64,000 nt of DNA from Brachybacterium avium (GTDB lineage: Bacteria; Actinomycetota; Actinomycetes; Actinomycetales; Dermabacteraceae): NCBI RefSeq assembly GCF_002216795.1, contig NZ_CP022316.1:434001-498000 (forward strand). The letters are read 5' to 3'. Each line of letters starts with the position of its first letter. The first letter of the stretch is position 1. Under the pieces are notes generated by a model, which was not told the origin of the DNA, made no database searches, and saw only the letters and a list, made by a program, of their open reading frames with translations. This document shows, piece by piece, positions 13,823 through 23,294 of the stretch. A program made the position numbers and the translations under genes.

Positions 13823-13918
13823 CCCGAGCTCCTACCGCTCGTGCCTCGCAGTACGTCGCTCAGGCCCAGCCCACTCCCGAGCTCCTACCGCTCGTGCCTC
13901 GCAGTACGTCGCTCAGGC
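13823..13918. repeat. 43-bp direct repeat, two copies at 53-bp spacing, ending on the rpmE stop
   Basis: Copies lie at 13823-13865 and 13876-13918. They are identical, and the second includes the rpmE stop codon. A further fragment (ACGTCGCTCAGGC) begins near 13794. A diverged copy sits at the lysA stop (23260-23294). The unit seems to be an interspersed element placed at gene 3' ends. Confidence 0.75.
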
Positions 13919-14125
13919 GTTCTTCTTGCCGTAGCGGGCCTGGAAGCGGGCGACGCGGCCGCCGGTGTCCAGGATCTTCTGCTTGCCGGTGTAGAACGGG
14001 TGGCACTCGGAGCAGACCTCGGTGCTGATCGCACCGTCATTCTTGGTGCTGCGGGTGGTGAACGAGTTGCCGCAGGTGCAGGTCACCTGGGTCTCGGCGT
14101 ATGCGGGGTGGATCTCAGCCTTCAT
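13913..14125 (-). CDS. rpmE: 50S ribosomal protein bL31
   Basis: This 70-aa large-subunit protein is the zinc-binding type of bL31. Cysteines in TCTCGNS (about residues 16-18) and CSECHP (38-41) form the zinc site, so a zinc-independent paralogue could replace it under zinc starvation. The ATG at 14125 follows AAGGAGAGAC. In many actinobacteria rpmE directly follows rho; here a LacI/oxidoreductase module lies between them. Confidence 0.97.
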   Translation of the reverse strand: MKAEIHPAYAETQVTCTCGNSFTTRSTKNDGAISTEVCSECHPFYTGKQKILDTGGRVARFQARYGKKNA

Positions 14126-14256
14126 GTCTCTCCTTGATCGGGGTCGCTGGGTCGGCGCCCGGCGGGCACCGTGAACCAGAACCGACGTCACAGTCTGCCA
14201 CGCCCCGCCCCACATGTGCGAGATTTCCGGATGCGGCGTGCGCAACATCGCTCGGC

Positions 14257-15240
14257 TCAGGTCGAGGCGCGCACCTCGAGCCGATAGGGCACGCTCCGGC
14301 GTGCCGCCTCCCCGTTCAGCGGGACCGATCCGTCGAGCATCCCGGCGACCAGGGAGACCGTTTCCCGGGCCACCGCCTCGATGTCGATGCTCAATGTCGT
14401 GAGCTCGGGGGTGACCAATGAGGCGATCTCCAGCCCGTCGACGCCGACCAGTCGCACCTGGCCCGGCACTTCGACCCCGAGCCCCCGCAGGGTCCGCAGC
14501 AAGCGGACGGCGAGCACGTCGTTGAAGGCGACGACGGTATCGACCCCGTCGGCCAGGACCTCCTCGAGGAACTCCCGGTGCCCGCACCGGGCATCCACCT
14601 CCCGCACCGGGACCTCGCCGTCACCGACCAGCGGGCGGAGCGCCGCAGCCAGCGCGAGACTGCGGGAACGGCCCCCACCGCCGACGAGATCCAGCACCAC
14701 GGGTCGATGGGCGCCGGAGTCCCGGAGGTGCACCGCCAGTTCTGCCATCGCGGCCTCACGCAGGAGCTCGATGACACCTCCCTCGGCGAGATGGGACTCA
14801 CGGCCATCGAGCTGGACCACCGGCATCCCGCTGGTCCCGCGGAGGTCGGCGGTCAGCACCCCGTAGCCCACGAGCGCATCGACCCGGCGCGCCAGGTCCC
14901 CCGCCACCCGCTCCGGGTGCGGGGCGTGCAGCGCCTCGGCGAGAACGACATTCCAGCCGTAGGGGGCACAGGCGCGGACCACTGCAGCACCGAGCTCGGC
15001 GAAGTACGCGTTCGAGAGGTCGTCCACGACCAGGCCGATGGTGGTCGGCCCGCGCTCGACGAGCCCCCGGCCGAAGCGTGAGGGGCGATAGTTCAGCTCC
15101 TTCGCCGCGGTGAGGACACGCTCGCGAGTTGCGGCGCTGATGCCGGGCAGATCGTTCATCGCCCGGGAGACGGTCTGCCGGGAGACCCCGGCCCGTTCGG
15201 CGACGTCGATGATCGTGGCCCTGCGCGCCGCGGCGCTCAC
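14257..15240 (-). CDS. LacI-family transcriptional regulator
   Basis: This 327-aa sugar-responsive repressor has an N-terminal helix-turn-helix at residues about 8-30 ([20 protein letters not shown]), a hinge to residue 60 and a periplasmic-binding-like sensor domain ([19 protein letters not shown] onward). The GTG start overlaps the stop of the upstream oxidoreductase fusion by GTGA, so both form one operon. The palindrome GTGAACGTTCAC ahead of that operon is its probable operator, which would mean autoregulation. The effector is unknown; the partner enzyme suggests a sugar, polyol or glycoside. Confidence 0.92.
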   Translation of the reverse strand: MSAAARRATIIDVAERAGVSRQTVSRAMNDLPGISAATRERVLTAAKELNYRPSRFGRGLVERGPTTIGLVVDDLSNAYFAELGAAVVRACAPYGWNVVLAEALHAPHPERVAGDLARRVDALVGYGVLTADLRGTSGMPVVQLDGRESHLAEGGVIELLREAAMAELAVHLRDSGAHRPVVLDLVGGGGRSRSLALAAALRPLVGDGEVPVREVDARCGHREFLEEVLADGVDTVVAFNDVLAVRLLRTLRGLGVEVPGQVRLVGVDGLEIASLVTPELTTLSIDIEAVARETVSLVAGMLDGSVPLNGEAARRSVPYRLEVRAST

Positions 15241-17249
15241 CGGGCCGGAGCCCTCAGGTCGAGCCAGGCCAGCTCGGACTCCGACAGTTCGACGCCCAGC
15301 CCCAGGGTCGAGGAGCGCATCTCGGCGATGCTGCGCGGGCCGAACAGCGCGAAGGTCGGGAACTTCTGATGCAGCACGTAGGCCAGGGCGATCGCGGTGG
15401 CCGGGACGGCGCGCTCACGGCCGAGCTCCTCCGCCCGGGCGAGCCGCTCGAAATTGTCGTCGCTGTAATAGCAGCGCACCAGCTCTGCGTCCGAGCGGTC
15501 CTCGGGATGGGCGCGGCCGGTGAAGAATCCTCGTGCCTGCGAGGACCAGGGCAGCAGGGCGATGCCGCGGTCCTCGAGCCATGCCTTGGACTGCGGATCC
15601 GTGGCGTGGACACAGCCCTTCCACGGCACGTCGAGGGCCTCGGCGAGGCCGAAGTGGTTGGACAGGATCGTGAATCCGGCGCGGCCGTTGGCCTTCGCGT
15701 AGGCGTTGGCCTCGTCCACGCGCTCCGGAGTCCAGTTCGATCCGCCGTAGGCGCGGATGCGACCGGCCCGCAGGTGCTCGTCCATGACGTCCACGAACTC
15801 CCCGACCGGGACCTCCGGGTTGTCGCGGTGCATCATGTAGAGGTCTGCATAGTCGGTGCCCTGGCGCTCGAGCGACTCCTCGAGCTGACGGGTGATCGAG
15901 GCGGGATCGCAGTGCGGGGTGTGTGCGCCCTTGGTGATGACCACGACGTCCTCGCGCACTCCCCGGTTGCGGACCCACTGACCGAAGAGCTTCTCGATGT
16001 GGCCGCCGCCGTAGATGTAGGCGGTGTCGAAGGTGGTCCCGCCGATCTCGACGAAGGCGTCGAACATCGCCGAGGCATGGGACAGGTTCATCTGGTTGTC
16101 GCAGCCCATCACCAGTCGGGAGACCTGCTTGTCGACTCCGGGGATGCTCCCGTAGGTCATCGCCGGGCCGACCTGCACGCTGCCGGCGGCCAGCGGCCGA
16201 CCGGTCACGGTGGGGATGCTGGCGTCATCTGCCTCGAAGGGGTAGCGCAGACCGACCTGCTCACGCCACTGGTCCAGGGCGCGGGCCTGGCCCAGGGAGT
16301 TCTCGCCGGTGAGCTCGGGGACCTCGCCGCTGCCGCGGGCGGCACCGGCGAGGGCGTCGGCCTCCAGCGCGTAGGCGTGGGCCGCGGGGACCTCGATCCG
16401 CTGCGGCTGCTCGCCCACGATATCCAGCTCGATGCTGGTGTCCGCGCCCAGGCCCCACGGATCGCTGAGCCGGATCACACCGCGCGATCCGGTGATGGTC
16501 GCGGACTGCGGATCGGCCAGGCGCACGCCCGTGCGGAGGCTCGCGGTCATCCCGGTGGGGAAGGTGAGCTTCGCAGTGGCCCATTCGTCCACTCCCGTCT
16601 CCCCCAACGTGCCGCTGCCGGTGATCGTGGCCGGTTCGATGGCGGCCCGTCCCTCGACGGCACCGGCGACGAAACGGGCGAAGGACATCGGATAGCAGCC
16701 CACATCGAGGATGCCGCCACCGGCGGTGTCGAGGTCGAACAGGCGGCCGTTGCGGGCTCCGGTGTCGAATGAGAACGAGGCGTCCACGTGCGTGATATCC
16801 CCGATCGCCCCCTCCGTCACCAGCTCCAGCACCCGGACCGTCTGGGGGTGGAAGCGGTACATGTACGCCTCCAGCAGGACCTTTCCGCTGCGGGCGGCGA
16901 GGTCGATGAGCGCCATGGTGGTGCCGGAGTTTGGGGTCAGCGGCTTCTCGCACAGGACATGCTTGCCGGCCTCGAGGGCCATCGCGGTCAGGCGGGCGTG
17001 ACCGGTATGGACGGTGGAGATGTAGACGGCGTCCACCTGGTCGCTCGCCAGCACCTGTGCGTAATCGCCGACGAGAGCCGGGCCGTCCAGGGGGAACTCG
17101 TCCGCGAAGGCGCTCGCGCGCTCCGGGGAGCTGCTGCCGACGGCCACCAGTACGCCGTCCTGTGAGGAGGACAGCTGCGAGGCGAAGCGGCGGGCGATCC
17201 CGCCCGGCCCGAGAACGGCCCAGCGGAACGGGGAGGAGGGGGTGCTCAT
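15237..17249 (-). CDS. Gfo/Idh/MocA oxidoreductase fused to an aldo/keto reductase
   Basis: This is a 670-aa two-enzyme chain. Residues about 7-335 form a Gfo/Idh/MocA dehydrogenase with the Rossmann GPGGIARRF, catalytic-region CEKPLTPNS and a central GGGILDVGCYP motif. Residues about 355-670 form an aldo/keto reductase with FDTAYIYGGG (Asp/Tyr), VVITKGAH (Lys) and YMMHRDN (His), and a C-terminal KFPTFALFGPRS coenzyme segment. Both halves look catalytically complete, so it may oxidise and reduce neighbouring positions of a sugar, or run a cofactor-recycling epimerisation; that is inference. The ATG 17249 is chosen over a GTG at 17270, though its ribosome site (AAGGA) is distant. It is probably controlled by the LacI protein encoded after it. 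Confidence 0.88.
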   Translation of the reverse strand: MSTPSSPFRWAVLGPGGIARRFASQLSSSQDGVLVAVGSSSPERASAFADEFPLDGPALVGDYAQVLASDQVDAVYISTVHTGHARLTAMALEAGKHVLCEKPLTPNSGTTMALIDLAARSGKVLLEAYMYRFHPQTVRVLELVTEGAIGDITHVDASFSFDTGARNGRLFDLDTAGGGILDVGCYPMSFARFVAGAVEGRAAIEPATITGSGTLGETGVDEWATAKLTFPTGMTASLRTGVRLADPQSATITGSRGVIRLSDPWGLGADTSIELDIVGEQPQRIEVPAAHAYALEADALAGAARGSGEVPELTGENSLGQARALDQWREQVGLRYPFEADDASIPTVTGRPLAAGSVQVGPAMTYGSIPGVDKQVSRLVMGCDNQMNLSHASAMFDAFVEIGGTTFDTAYIYGGGHIEKLFGQWVRNRGVREDVVVITKGAHTPHCDPASITRQLEESLERQGTDYADLYMMHRDNPEVPVGEFVDVMDEHLRAGRIRAYGGSNWTPERVDEANAYAKANGRAGFTILSNHFGLAEALDVPWKGCVHATDPQSKAWLEDRGIALLPWSSQARGFFTGRAHPEDRSDAELVRCYYSDDNFERLARAEELGRERAVPATAIALAYVLHQKFPTFALFGPRSIAEMRSSTLGLGVELSESELAWLDLRAPAR

Positions 17250-17290
17250 GGAGACGTCGTCATCCTTCACAGAGGGGAGGCACGGAAGCC

Positions 17291-17302
17291 GTGAACGTTC
17301 AC
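17291..17302. promoter_or_regulatory. LacI-type operator GTGAACGTTCAC
   Basis: This is a perfect 12-bp palindrome with the central CG typical of LacI-family sites. On the minus strand it follows a TAGCGT -10 element (17318-17313), so it would cover about +4 to +15 of the transcript and block initiation of the oxidoreductase-lacI operon. Confidence 0.65.
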
Positions 17303-17375
17303 GACTGGGATTACGCTATCCGGTTCCGTCATCCCGTGCAATGCCGTCGATCTCGACCGTCCTCCCGCACTGCGA

Positions 17376-17411
17376 CGAGGGGCACCTCCGCCGTGGCGGA
17401 GGTGCCCCTCG
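17376..17411 (-). terminator. rho gene terminator hairpin
   Basis: A perfect 17-bp stem (CGAGGGGCACCTCCGCC and complement) with a two-base loop, 40 bases after the rho stop. There is no strong U-tract. Confidence 0.75.
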
Positions 17412-17450
17412 ATCCCCGTACCGTGCTCATCACGGCTGCGGGCAGGGTGA

Positions 17451-19469
17451 TCAGTTCGAGCTGCGCCCGCTCACGCTGGGCGTGTTCTTCTGGACCGTCA
17501 TCAGGAACTCGGAGTTGGACTGGCTCTTCTTGATCCGCTCCATGAGCATCTCGAGCGCCTGCTGCTGCTCGAGTGCGCCGAGCACTCGTCGGAGCTTCCA
17601 CATGATGGCCAGCTCATCCTTGCCCATGAGCGCCTCCTCGCGACGGGTGCCCGAGGCGTTGACGTCCACGGCCGGGAAGATCCGCTTGTCCGCGAGGTGG
17701 CGCGAGAGCCGCAGCTCCATATTGCCGGTGCCCTTGAACTCCTCGAAGATGACCTCGTCCATCTTGGAGCCGGTCTCCACCAGCGCCGAGGCGAGGATCG
17801 TCAGCGAGCCGCCGTGCTCGATGTTGCGCGCCGCGCCGAAGAAGCGCTTGGGCGGGTACAGGGCCGAGGCGTCGACACCGCCGGAGAGGATCCGACCGGA
17901 GGCCGGTGCGGCCAGGTTATAGGCGCGGGACAGACGGGTGAGCGAGTCCAGCAGGACCACCACGTCGCGACCCATCTCCACCAGGCGCTTGGCCCGCTCG
18001 ATCGCGAGCTCGGCGACGATGGTGTGGTCCGAGGCCGGGCGGTCGAAGGTCGAGGCGATGACCTCACCCTTGACCGTCCGCTGCATGTCCGTGACCTCCT
18101 CGGGGCGCTCGTCGACGAGCACGACCATGAGGTGGACCTCGGGATTGTTCACGGTGATCGCGTTCGCGATCTGCTGCATGATGATCGTCTTGCCGGCCTT
18201 CGGGGGCGCGACGATCAGGCCGCGCTGGCCCTTGCCGATCGGCGAGACGAGGTCGATCACGCGCGGCGAGATGGCGTTCGGTGCGGTCTCCAGCCGGAGC
18301 CGCTCATCGGGGTACAGCGGGGTGAGCTTGCCGAAGTCGACCCTCTGCCGGGCGCGCTCGACCGGCATCCCGTTGATGGTGTCGACCTGGACCAGCGCGG
18401 CGTACTTGTTCTGATTGCCGCCGCCGCCCTTGCCGCGGCGGTTGCGGCCACCGCCGTGGTGCTGCTGCTCGACCTGGCGGTCCTCACCGTCACGCGGCGT
18501 CTTGACCTGGCCGGTGATGGCATCGCCCTTGCGCAGCCCTGCCCGCTTGACCTGGTTCATGGTCACGTAGACGTCGCTGGCGCCGGGGAGGTACCCGGTG
18601 GTGCGCACGTACGCGTTGTTGTCGCGGATGTCCAGGATGCCGGCGATGGTCATCAGCTCATCACCCTCGCGGGCCTGTCCGTCGTCCTGGTTGCCCCCCT
18701 GGGAGCCCTGGCCGCCCTGCGAGTTCTGGCCGCCCTGCGAGTTCTGCGACCCCTGGCCGCTCGGGCCACCCTGATCGTTCTGCCCGCCGCGGCCTCGGCG
18801 CTTGCGGTCTCGCGAGCGGTTGCGGCTGCGGGAGCGCCCCCGACGATCGTCGTCGCAGCCGTCCTCGCCCTGCCGGTCCTCGTCCTGTTCCCCGGAACGG
18901 TCCGGGAGCTCGATGTCCTCCAGGCGTCGGCGCTGGCCACCACCGCGGTTCTGCCCGTCCCGGCGATCCTCACCGCGGCCCTGATCCTCGCCACGGTGCT
19001 CCTCGCCGCTGCGGGGCCTGCGGCCGCCGCTCGCGCGGCCGTCGCCCTCGCCGCCGGCGTCCTCGCGACTCCCCGAGCGATTCCCGGAGTCGCCGCGGCT
19101 CTTCTCACGATCCTCGCCGGCGCCACCGCCGGTAGGCAGCTCGATGCCGAGCTCGGGCGCGGATTCCTCGCCCGAGCCGCCCGAAGCGGCGCGAGAGCGC
19201 GAACGGGAGCGGGAACGCTCGGCGCGACCGGTGGTCGCCGTCTCCGCGTCATCCTGCGCGACGGTCTCCTTCGGTGCAGCGGATTCTGCCGGCGCGTCCG
19301 CGGCGGCGGAGGCATCGGCGGTCGGCGGCGCACCGCCGCCACGAATCGCCTCGATCAGTTCGCCCTTGCGCAGGCGACGGGCCCCCTTGATGCCGCGCTC
19401 GGCCGCGATGGCCTGCAACTCGGGAAGCTTCTTCGCCGCAAGATCTGCGCCGGAGGTGGTGTCGTTCAC
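17451..19469 (-). CDS. rho: Transcription termination factor Rho with long disordered insert
   Basis: This 672-aa hexameric RNA helicase ends untranslated transcripts. A Rho N-terminal SAP-like helix bundle (about 10-45) precedes a roughly 230-residue low-complexity region rich in Arg, Gly, Asp, Gln and Ser, including repeated NSQGGQ units near 255-275. The RNA-binding cold-shock domain follows (ILDIRDNNAYVRTTGYLPG), then the ATPase with Walker A APPKAGKT and the VVLLDSLTRLSRAYN segment. The GTG at 19469 is preferred because AGGAAGGA precedes it by 6 bases. Such inserts are known in actinobacterial Rho; this one is strongly Q/N/G-biased. Confidence 0.95.
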   Translation of the reverse strand: MNDTTSGADLAAKKLPELQAIAAERGIKGARRLRKGELIEAIRGGGAPPTADASAAADAPAESAAPKETVAQDDAETATTGRAERSRSRSRSRAASGGSGEESAPELGIELPTGGGAGEDREKSRGDSGNRSGSREDAGGEGDGRASGGRRPRSGEEHRGEDQGRGEDRRDGQNRGGGQRRRLEDIELPDRSGEQDEDRQGEDGCDDDRRGRSRSRNRSRDRKRRGRGGQNDQGGPSGQGSQNSQGGQNSQGGQGSQGGNQDDGQAREGDELMTIAGILDIRDNNAYVRTTGYLPGASDVYVTMNQVKRAGLRKGDAITGQVKTPRDGEDRQVEQQHHGGGRNRRGKGGGGNQNKYAALVQVDTINGMPVERARQRVDFGKLTPLYPDERLRLETAPNAISPRVIDLVSPIGKGQRGLIVAPPKAGKTIIMQQIANAITVNNPEVHLMVVLVDERPEEVTDMQRTVKGEVIASTFDRPASDHTIVAELAIERAKRLVEMGRDVVVLLDSLTRLSRAYNLAAPASGRILSGGVDASALYPPKRFFGAARNIEHGGSLTILASALVETGSKMDEVIFEEFKGTGNMELRLSRHLADKRIFPAVDVNASGTRREEALMGKDELAIMWKLRRVLGALEQQQALEMLMERIKKSQSNSEFLMTVQKNTPSVSGRSSN

Positions 19470-19795
19470 CCGGGTTCCTTCCTGTCGAGCCGGTCTCGCC
19501 GACTCTTTTCTGGTCTGGGTGCCGCACAGCGCCGGGAACAAGATATCTCCGGGTGCTGTCGCGACGGCCGCACAGGGTTCTCCCCACGATGCAAGGCATC
19601 CTCGGGGGCCTGCCGGTGTGATTCGGGGTGCGCCAGCGGCGGCGCACGAGCCTGGAGTGCACGTCGTGATCGGTGCGCGGGGTCCGTGCGGGGCGCTTGC
19701 TCAGGAAGCTCATCGGAACGCGGAGATCTGCGCACAGCATCCACCAGGGATCTGCTGCAGGGTTCAGCGTCGCGCGATGTCGCCTGGACGCAGGG
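19470..19795. other. intergenic region between thrB and rho
   Basis: About 326 bases without a credible gene. On the minus strand a TANNNT element (TATCTT, 19545-19540) could start rho transcription with a leader of about 64 bases. I see no hairpin with a U-tract, riboswitch or repeat. Short open frames here have no recognisable product. Confidence 0.5.
19540..19545 (-). promoter_or_regulatory. possible rho -10 element (TATCTT)
   Basis: It fits TANNNT and lies about 64 bases before the rho GTG start. No clear -35 box is visible. Confidence 0.35.
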
Positions 19796-20710
19796 TCAAC
19801 CTACCACAGGCGCGGCGGCGACCGTTCGCAGCCCCACCTCAGCGATCCGCCAGGTGGTGGGATCGGCGACGAAGCGGCGGACCAGCGGTGCCAGATCCGT
19901 GCGGCGACCGGACATCACCAGCACCGAGGGACCCGCACCCGAGACCACGGCGGCGTGGCCCTCCCTGCGCAGCACCCGCATCAGCTCGACACTCTCGGGC
20001 ATGCCCGGGGCGCGCCGATCCTGGTGCAGCCGATCCTCGGTCGCTTCGAGCAGGAGCTCCGGCGAGCCGGCGAGGGCGTGGACGAGCAGAGCGGAGCGGG
20101 AGGCGTTGAACACCGCGTCGGTGTAGGGGACCTCCTCTGGCAGCAGCCCTCTGGCCTGATCGGTGGGCAGGGTGGTCGTGGGCAGCAGCACCACGGGGCG
20201 CAGCACGCCGTCGGCGACATGCAGCGGCACCGCCCGGGCCGCAGCTCCCTGCATCCAGGACAGCACCACACCACCGCACAGCGCCGGGGCGGCGTTGTCG
20301 GGATGACCTTCGAACTCCGTCGCCAGCTGCAGCACGGCCTGGTCATCCAGCGCCTCGGGATCGGAGATCATCCCCCGCGCCAGCAGCAGACCGGCAAGGG
20401 TGGCCGCAGCGCTGGAACCGAGGCCCCGGCCGTGCGGGATGCGGTTCATGGCCTGCAGTCGCAGGCCGGTCTGCGGAGCTCCGGCATGATCGAGGCCGCG
20501 GCGCAGAGCGCGCACGACGAGGTGGTCCTCGCCGGCAGGCACCGAGGCGGACCCCTCCCCCTGGACCGTGATCTCGACCGCGCCGGTGGTCGCCTCGACG
20601 CTCAGCTCGTCGCAGAGGTCCAGGGCCAGCCCCAGGGTGTCGAAGCCGGGCCCGAGATTCGCGGAGGTCGCGGGGACCCGCACCGAGACCCGGGTGTGCT
20701 GGATCCTCAC
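19796..20710 (-). CDS. thrB: Homoserine kinase
   Basis: This 304-aa GHMP-family kinase phosphorylates homoserine with ATP in threonine synthesis. The N-terminal [15 protein letters not shown] signature, the ATP-binding [12 protein letters not shown] loop (near 95) and the C-terminal [12 protein letters not shown] motif are all present. The GTG start at 20710 overlaps the thrC stop (GTGA). It is the third gene of hom-thrC-thrB. Confidence 0.95.
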   Translation of the reverse strand: MRIQHTRVSVRVPATSANLGPGFDTLGLALDLCDELSVEATTGAVEITVQGEGSASVPAGEDHLVVRALRRGLDHAGAPQTGLRLQAMNRIPHGRGLGSSAAATLAGLLLARGMISDPEALDDQAVLQLATEFEGHPDNAAPALCGGVVLSWMQGAAARAVPLHVADGVLRPVVLLPTTTLPTDQARGLLPEEVPYTDAVFNASRSALLVHALAGSPELLLEATEDRLHQDRRAPGMPESVELMRVLRREGHAAVVSGAGPSVLVMSGRRTDLAPLVRRFVADPTTWRIAEVGLRTVAAAPVVG

Positions 20711-21765
20711 AGGCCGATGGCCTCCGCCGCCGCGGCGATGTCGACCGGCACCACCGTCGGGGTGAGTTCGTGCTGGGACATCGCGGTGTCGATGTCCTTG
20801 AGCCCGTTGCCGGTGACGGTGATCGTGATCGTCGCGCCCGCCGGGACGAGACCCTTCTCCGCCTGCTGCAGCAGGCCGGCAACGCCGGCCGCCGAGGCGG
20901 GCTCGACGAAGATGCCGACCTCGGCCGCGAGCAGCTTCTGCGCATCGAGGATCTGCTGGTCGGTGACCGCGTCGATGAGCCCGCCCGAGTCGTCCCGGGC
21001 CTCGACCGCGAGGTGCCAGGAGGCGGGGGCACCGATGCGGATGGCGGTGGCGACCGTCTCGGGGTTCGTGATCGGATGGCCTGCCACGAAAGGAGCGGCG
21101 CCAGCGGCCTGGAAGCCCCACATCTGCGGGAGAGAGTCGGTGATGCCGGCCTCGCAGTACTCGCGATAGCCCATCCAGTAGGCGGAGATGTTCCCGGCGT
21201 TGCCGACAGGGAGGATATGGATGTCGGGAGCCCGGCCCAGTGCATCGCTGATCTCGTAGGCGGCGGTCTTCTGCCCCTGGAGGCGGTACGGGTTCACCGA
21301 GTTGACCAGCTCGATCGGGTGCTCCGCGTCGAGCTTCCGGGCGATCTCGAGGCAATCATCGAAATTACCGTCGACCTGGATCAGCTTCGCGCCGTGCACG
21401 ACGGCCTGGGCGAGCTTCCCGGCGGCGATCTTCCCCTGCGGCAGCAGCACCGCGCAGGTCAGGCCCGCCGCGGTGGCGTAGGCCGCGGCCGAAGCGCTGG
21501 TGTTGCCGGTGGAGGCGCACACCACGGCGGTCGCGCCGTCGCTCAGCGCCTTCGACATCGCCGAGACCATGCCGCGGTCCTTGAACGAACCGGTGGGGTT
21601 CATCCCCTCGACCTTGATGTGGACGTCCGCGCCGACCTTCGTCGACAGGGCGGGAGCGGGCACCAGCGGGGTTCCGCCCTCCCCCAGCGTCAGCAGGGTG
21701 TCGCTCTCGGCGAACGGAAGATGCTCTCGGTACTCGGCGAGGACGCCGCGCCATTGATGTGCCAT
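20707..21765 (-). CDS. thrC: Threonine synthase
   Basis: This 352-aa PLP enzyme converts O-phosphohomoserine to threonine. The PLP lysine is K62 in [10 protein letters not shown], the substrate segment is [15 protein letters not shown], and the glycine-rich phosphate loop is [14 protein letters not shown]. The length is that of the short bacterial type. AAGGAG stands 9 bases before the ATG, and the hom stop lies 4 bases upstream. Confidence 0.96.
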   Translation of the reverse strand: MAHQWRGVLAEYREHLPFAESDTLLTLGEGGTPLVPAPALSTKVGADVHIKVEGMNPTGSFKDRGMVSAMSKALSDGATAVVCASTGNTSASAAAYATAAGLTCAVLLPQGKIAAGKLAQAVVHGAKLIQVDGNFDDCLEIARKLDAEHPIELVNSVNPYRLQGQKTAAYEISDALGRAPDIHILPVGNAGNISAYWMGYREYCEAGITDSLPQMWGFQAAGAAPFVAGHPITNPETVATAIRIGAPASWHLAVEARDDSGGLIDAVTDQQILDAQKLLAAEVGIFVEPASAAGVAGLLQQAEKGLVPAGATITITVTGNGLKDIDTAMSQHELTPTVVPVDIAAAAEAIGL

Positions 21766-21769
21766 GTGG

Positions 21770-23137
21770 TCATTCTCCTTCGATGCGCAGGATGGAATCG
21801 ATGCTCAGCACCGTGGCGGTGGAGGAGAACACATCGAGCGACGAGGTCATCGCCGACTCCAGTGCCCGGTGCGTGCTGATGCCGATGTGCGCGCGCGCCG
21901 GTTCGTCCGAGGCGTCGTCCTGCTCGAGCAGCTCCTGGTGGATGGTCGAGATGGAGATCCCGTAGCCCGACAGGGTGCCGGCGATCTCGGCGAGCACGCC
22001 GGGTCGGTCCTCCACGGTGAGCGAGATGTAGAAGGCGCTGCGCAGCTCCTCGAGCGGGATCGACTCGAGCTCCGCATACCGCGACTCGCGAGGCCCCACC
22101 CCGCCGTGCACTCGAGCGCGGGCGGCGGAGACCACGTCGCCGAGGATGGCGGAGGCGGTCGGGGTGCCACCGGCTCCCTGGCCGTAGAACATCAGCGAAC
22201 CAGCGGCATCCGCCTCGATGAACACGGCGTTGTACGCCTCGGCGACCGAGGCCAGCGGATGGTCCACGGGGATCAGCGCCGGGTAGACACGGGCGGAGAT
22301 CCGCTCACCGCCCTCCTCCTCGATGCGTTCGACGATCGAGAGCAGCTTGATGGTGCGGCCCATCCGGGCCGCGGCGGCGATGTCCTGAGCAGAGACCTGG
22401 GTGATGCCCTCGCAGTGCACGTCGGTCAGCCGCATCCGGCTGTGGAACGCGAGCGAGGCCAGGATCGACGCCTTGGCTGCCGCGTCGTGTCCCTCGACAT
22501 CGGCCGTCGGATCGGCCTCGGCGAAGCCGAGCTGCTGGGCGGTGGCCAGGGCGTCATCGAAGCTCGCGCCGGTACGGGTCATCGCGTCGAGGATGAAGTT
22601 CGTGGTGCCGTTGACGATCCCGAGCACTCGCTGGATGCGATCCCCGGCAAGCGACTCGCGCACCGGACGCACCAAGGGGATCGCGCCGGCGACTGCGGCC
22701 TCGAAATAGAGATCGACCCCGTGAGCATCCGCGGCCTCGTAGAGCGTGGCGCCGTCCTGGGCCAGCAGGGCCTTGTTCGCGGTCACCACGCTCGCCCCGT
22801 TCGCCATGGCGTCCAACAGGAGGGAGCGAGCCGGTTCGATGCCGCCCATCACCTCGATGACCAGGTCCGCCTCCCGCATCAGGGAGGCGGCGTCCTCGGT
22901 GAGCAGCTCGGCGGGCACATGCTCGCCACGATCGCGGGCGATGTCGCGCACGGCCACCCCGATCACCTCGAGGCGCCCGCCGATGCGATGGGCGAGCTCG
23001 TCCCCCTGCTGGGAGATCAGGCGCAGCACCTCCCCGCCGACGGTGCCGGCACCGAGAACCGCGACACGGAGGGTGGGCAGCGTCGAGAGCGAGGAGGACC
23101 TCACAGGAGCTGAACTGCCGGAGACGTGCTGTGACAT
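21770..23137 (-). CDS. hom: Homoserine dehydrogenase with ACT domain
   Basis: This 455-aa enzyme reduces aspartate semialdehyde to homoserine. The nucleotide fold begins [14 protein letters not shown], the catalytic domain carries NKALLAQDG and the conserved [11 protein letters not shown], and a C-terminal ACT domain (about 370-445, [19 protein letters not shown]) implies feedback control by threonine. It heads hom-thrC-thrB. AAGGA lies 11 bases before the ATG. Confidence 0.96.
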   Translation of the reverse strand: MSQHVSGSSAPVRSSSLSTLPTLRVAVLGAGTVGGEVLRLISQQGDELAHRIGGRLEVIGVAVRDIARDRGEHVPAELLTEDAASLMREADLVIEVMGGIEPARSLLLDAMANGASVVTANKALLAQDGATLYEAADAHGVDLYFEAAVAGAIPLVRPVRESLAGDRIQRVLGIVNGTTNFILDAMTRTGASFDDALATAQQLGFAEADPTADVEGHDAAAKASILASLAFHSRMRLTDVHCEGITQVSAQDIAAAARMGRTIKLLSIVERIEEEGGERISARVYPALIPVDHPLASVAEAYNAVFIEADAAGSLMFYGQGAGGTPTASAILGDVVSAARARVHGGVGPRESRYAELESIPLEELRSAFYISLTVEDRPGVLAEIAGTLSGYGISISTIHQELLEQDDASDEPARAHIGISTHRALESAMTSSLDVFSSTATVLSIDSILRIEGE

Positions 23138-23191
23138 GTGCGCAGTGGTCCTTCCACAAGGTCCGAAGGGCGGGCGGTGATGGGCTCTCGA

Positions 23192-23197
23192 ACTCTA
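23192..23197 (-). promoter_or_regulatory. possible hom -10 element (TAGAGT)
   Basis: The minus-strand TAGAGT, 55 bases before the hom ATG, matches TANNNT. It would give the threonine operon a promoter separate from lysA. No threonine leader peptide or T-box is recognisable in the short leader. Confidence 0.45.
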
Positions 23198-23259
23198 ACC
23201 GAGGGTCGCGCCGCCATGTGTCCCGACGTGAACGAATGCGACGGCGCGACTCGGACATG

Positions 23260-23294
23260 CCTGCCGCTCGTCCCTCGCAGCACGTCGATCAGCC
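23260..23294. repeat. diverged copy of the gene-end repeat at the lysA stop
   Basis: It matches 30 of 35 bases of the repeat at 13831-13865 and covers the lysA stop codon in the same way the other copy covers the rpmE stop. Confidence 0.65.

Noticed and set aside
17697..20126. 809-aa open frame antisense to rho and thrB
   Set aside because: It spans two certain genes, has no recognisable domain, and its Ala/Val/Leu-rich repeats mirror the rho insert.
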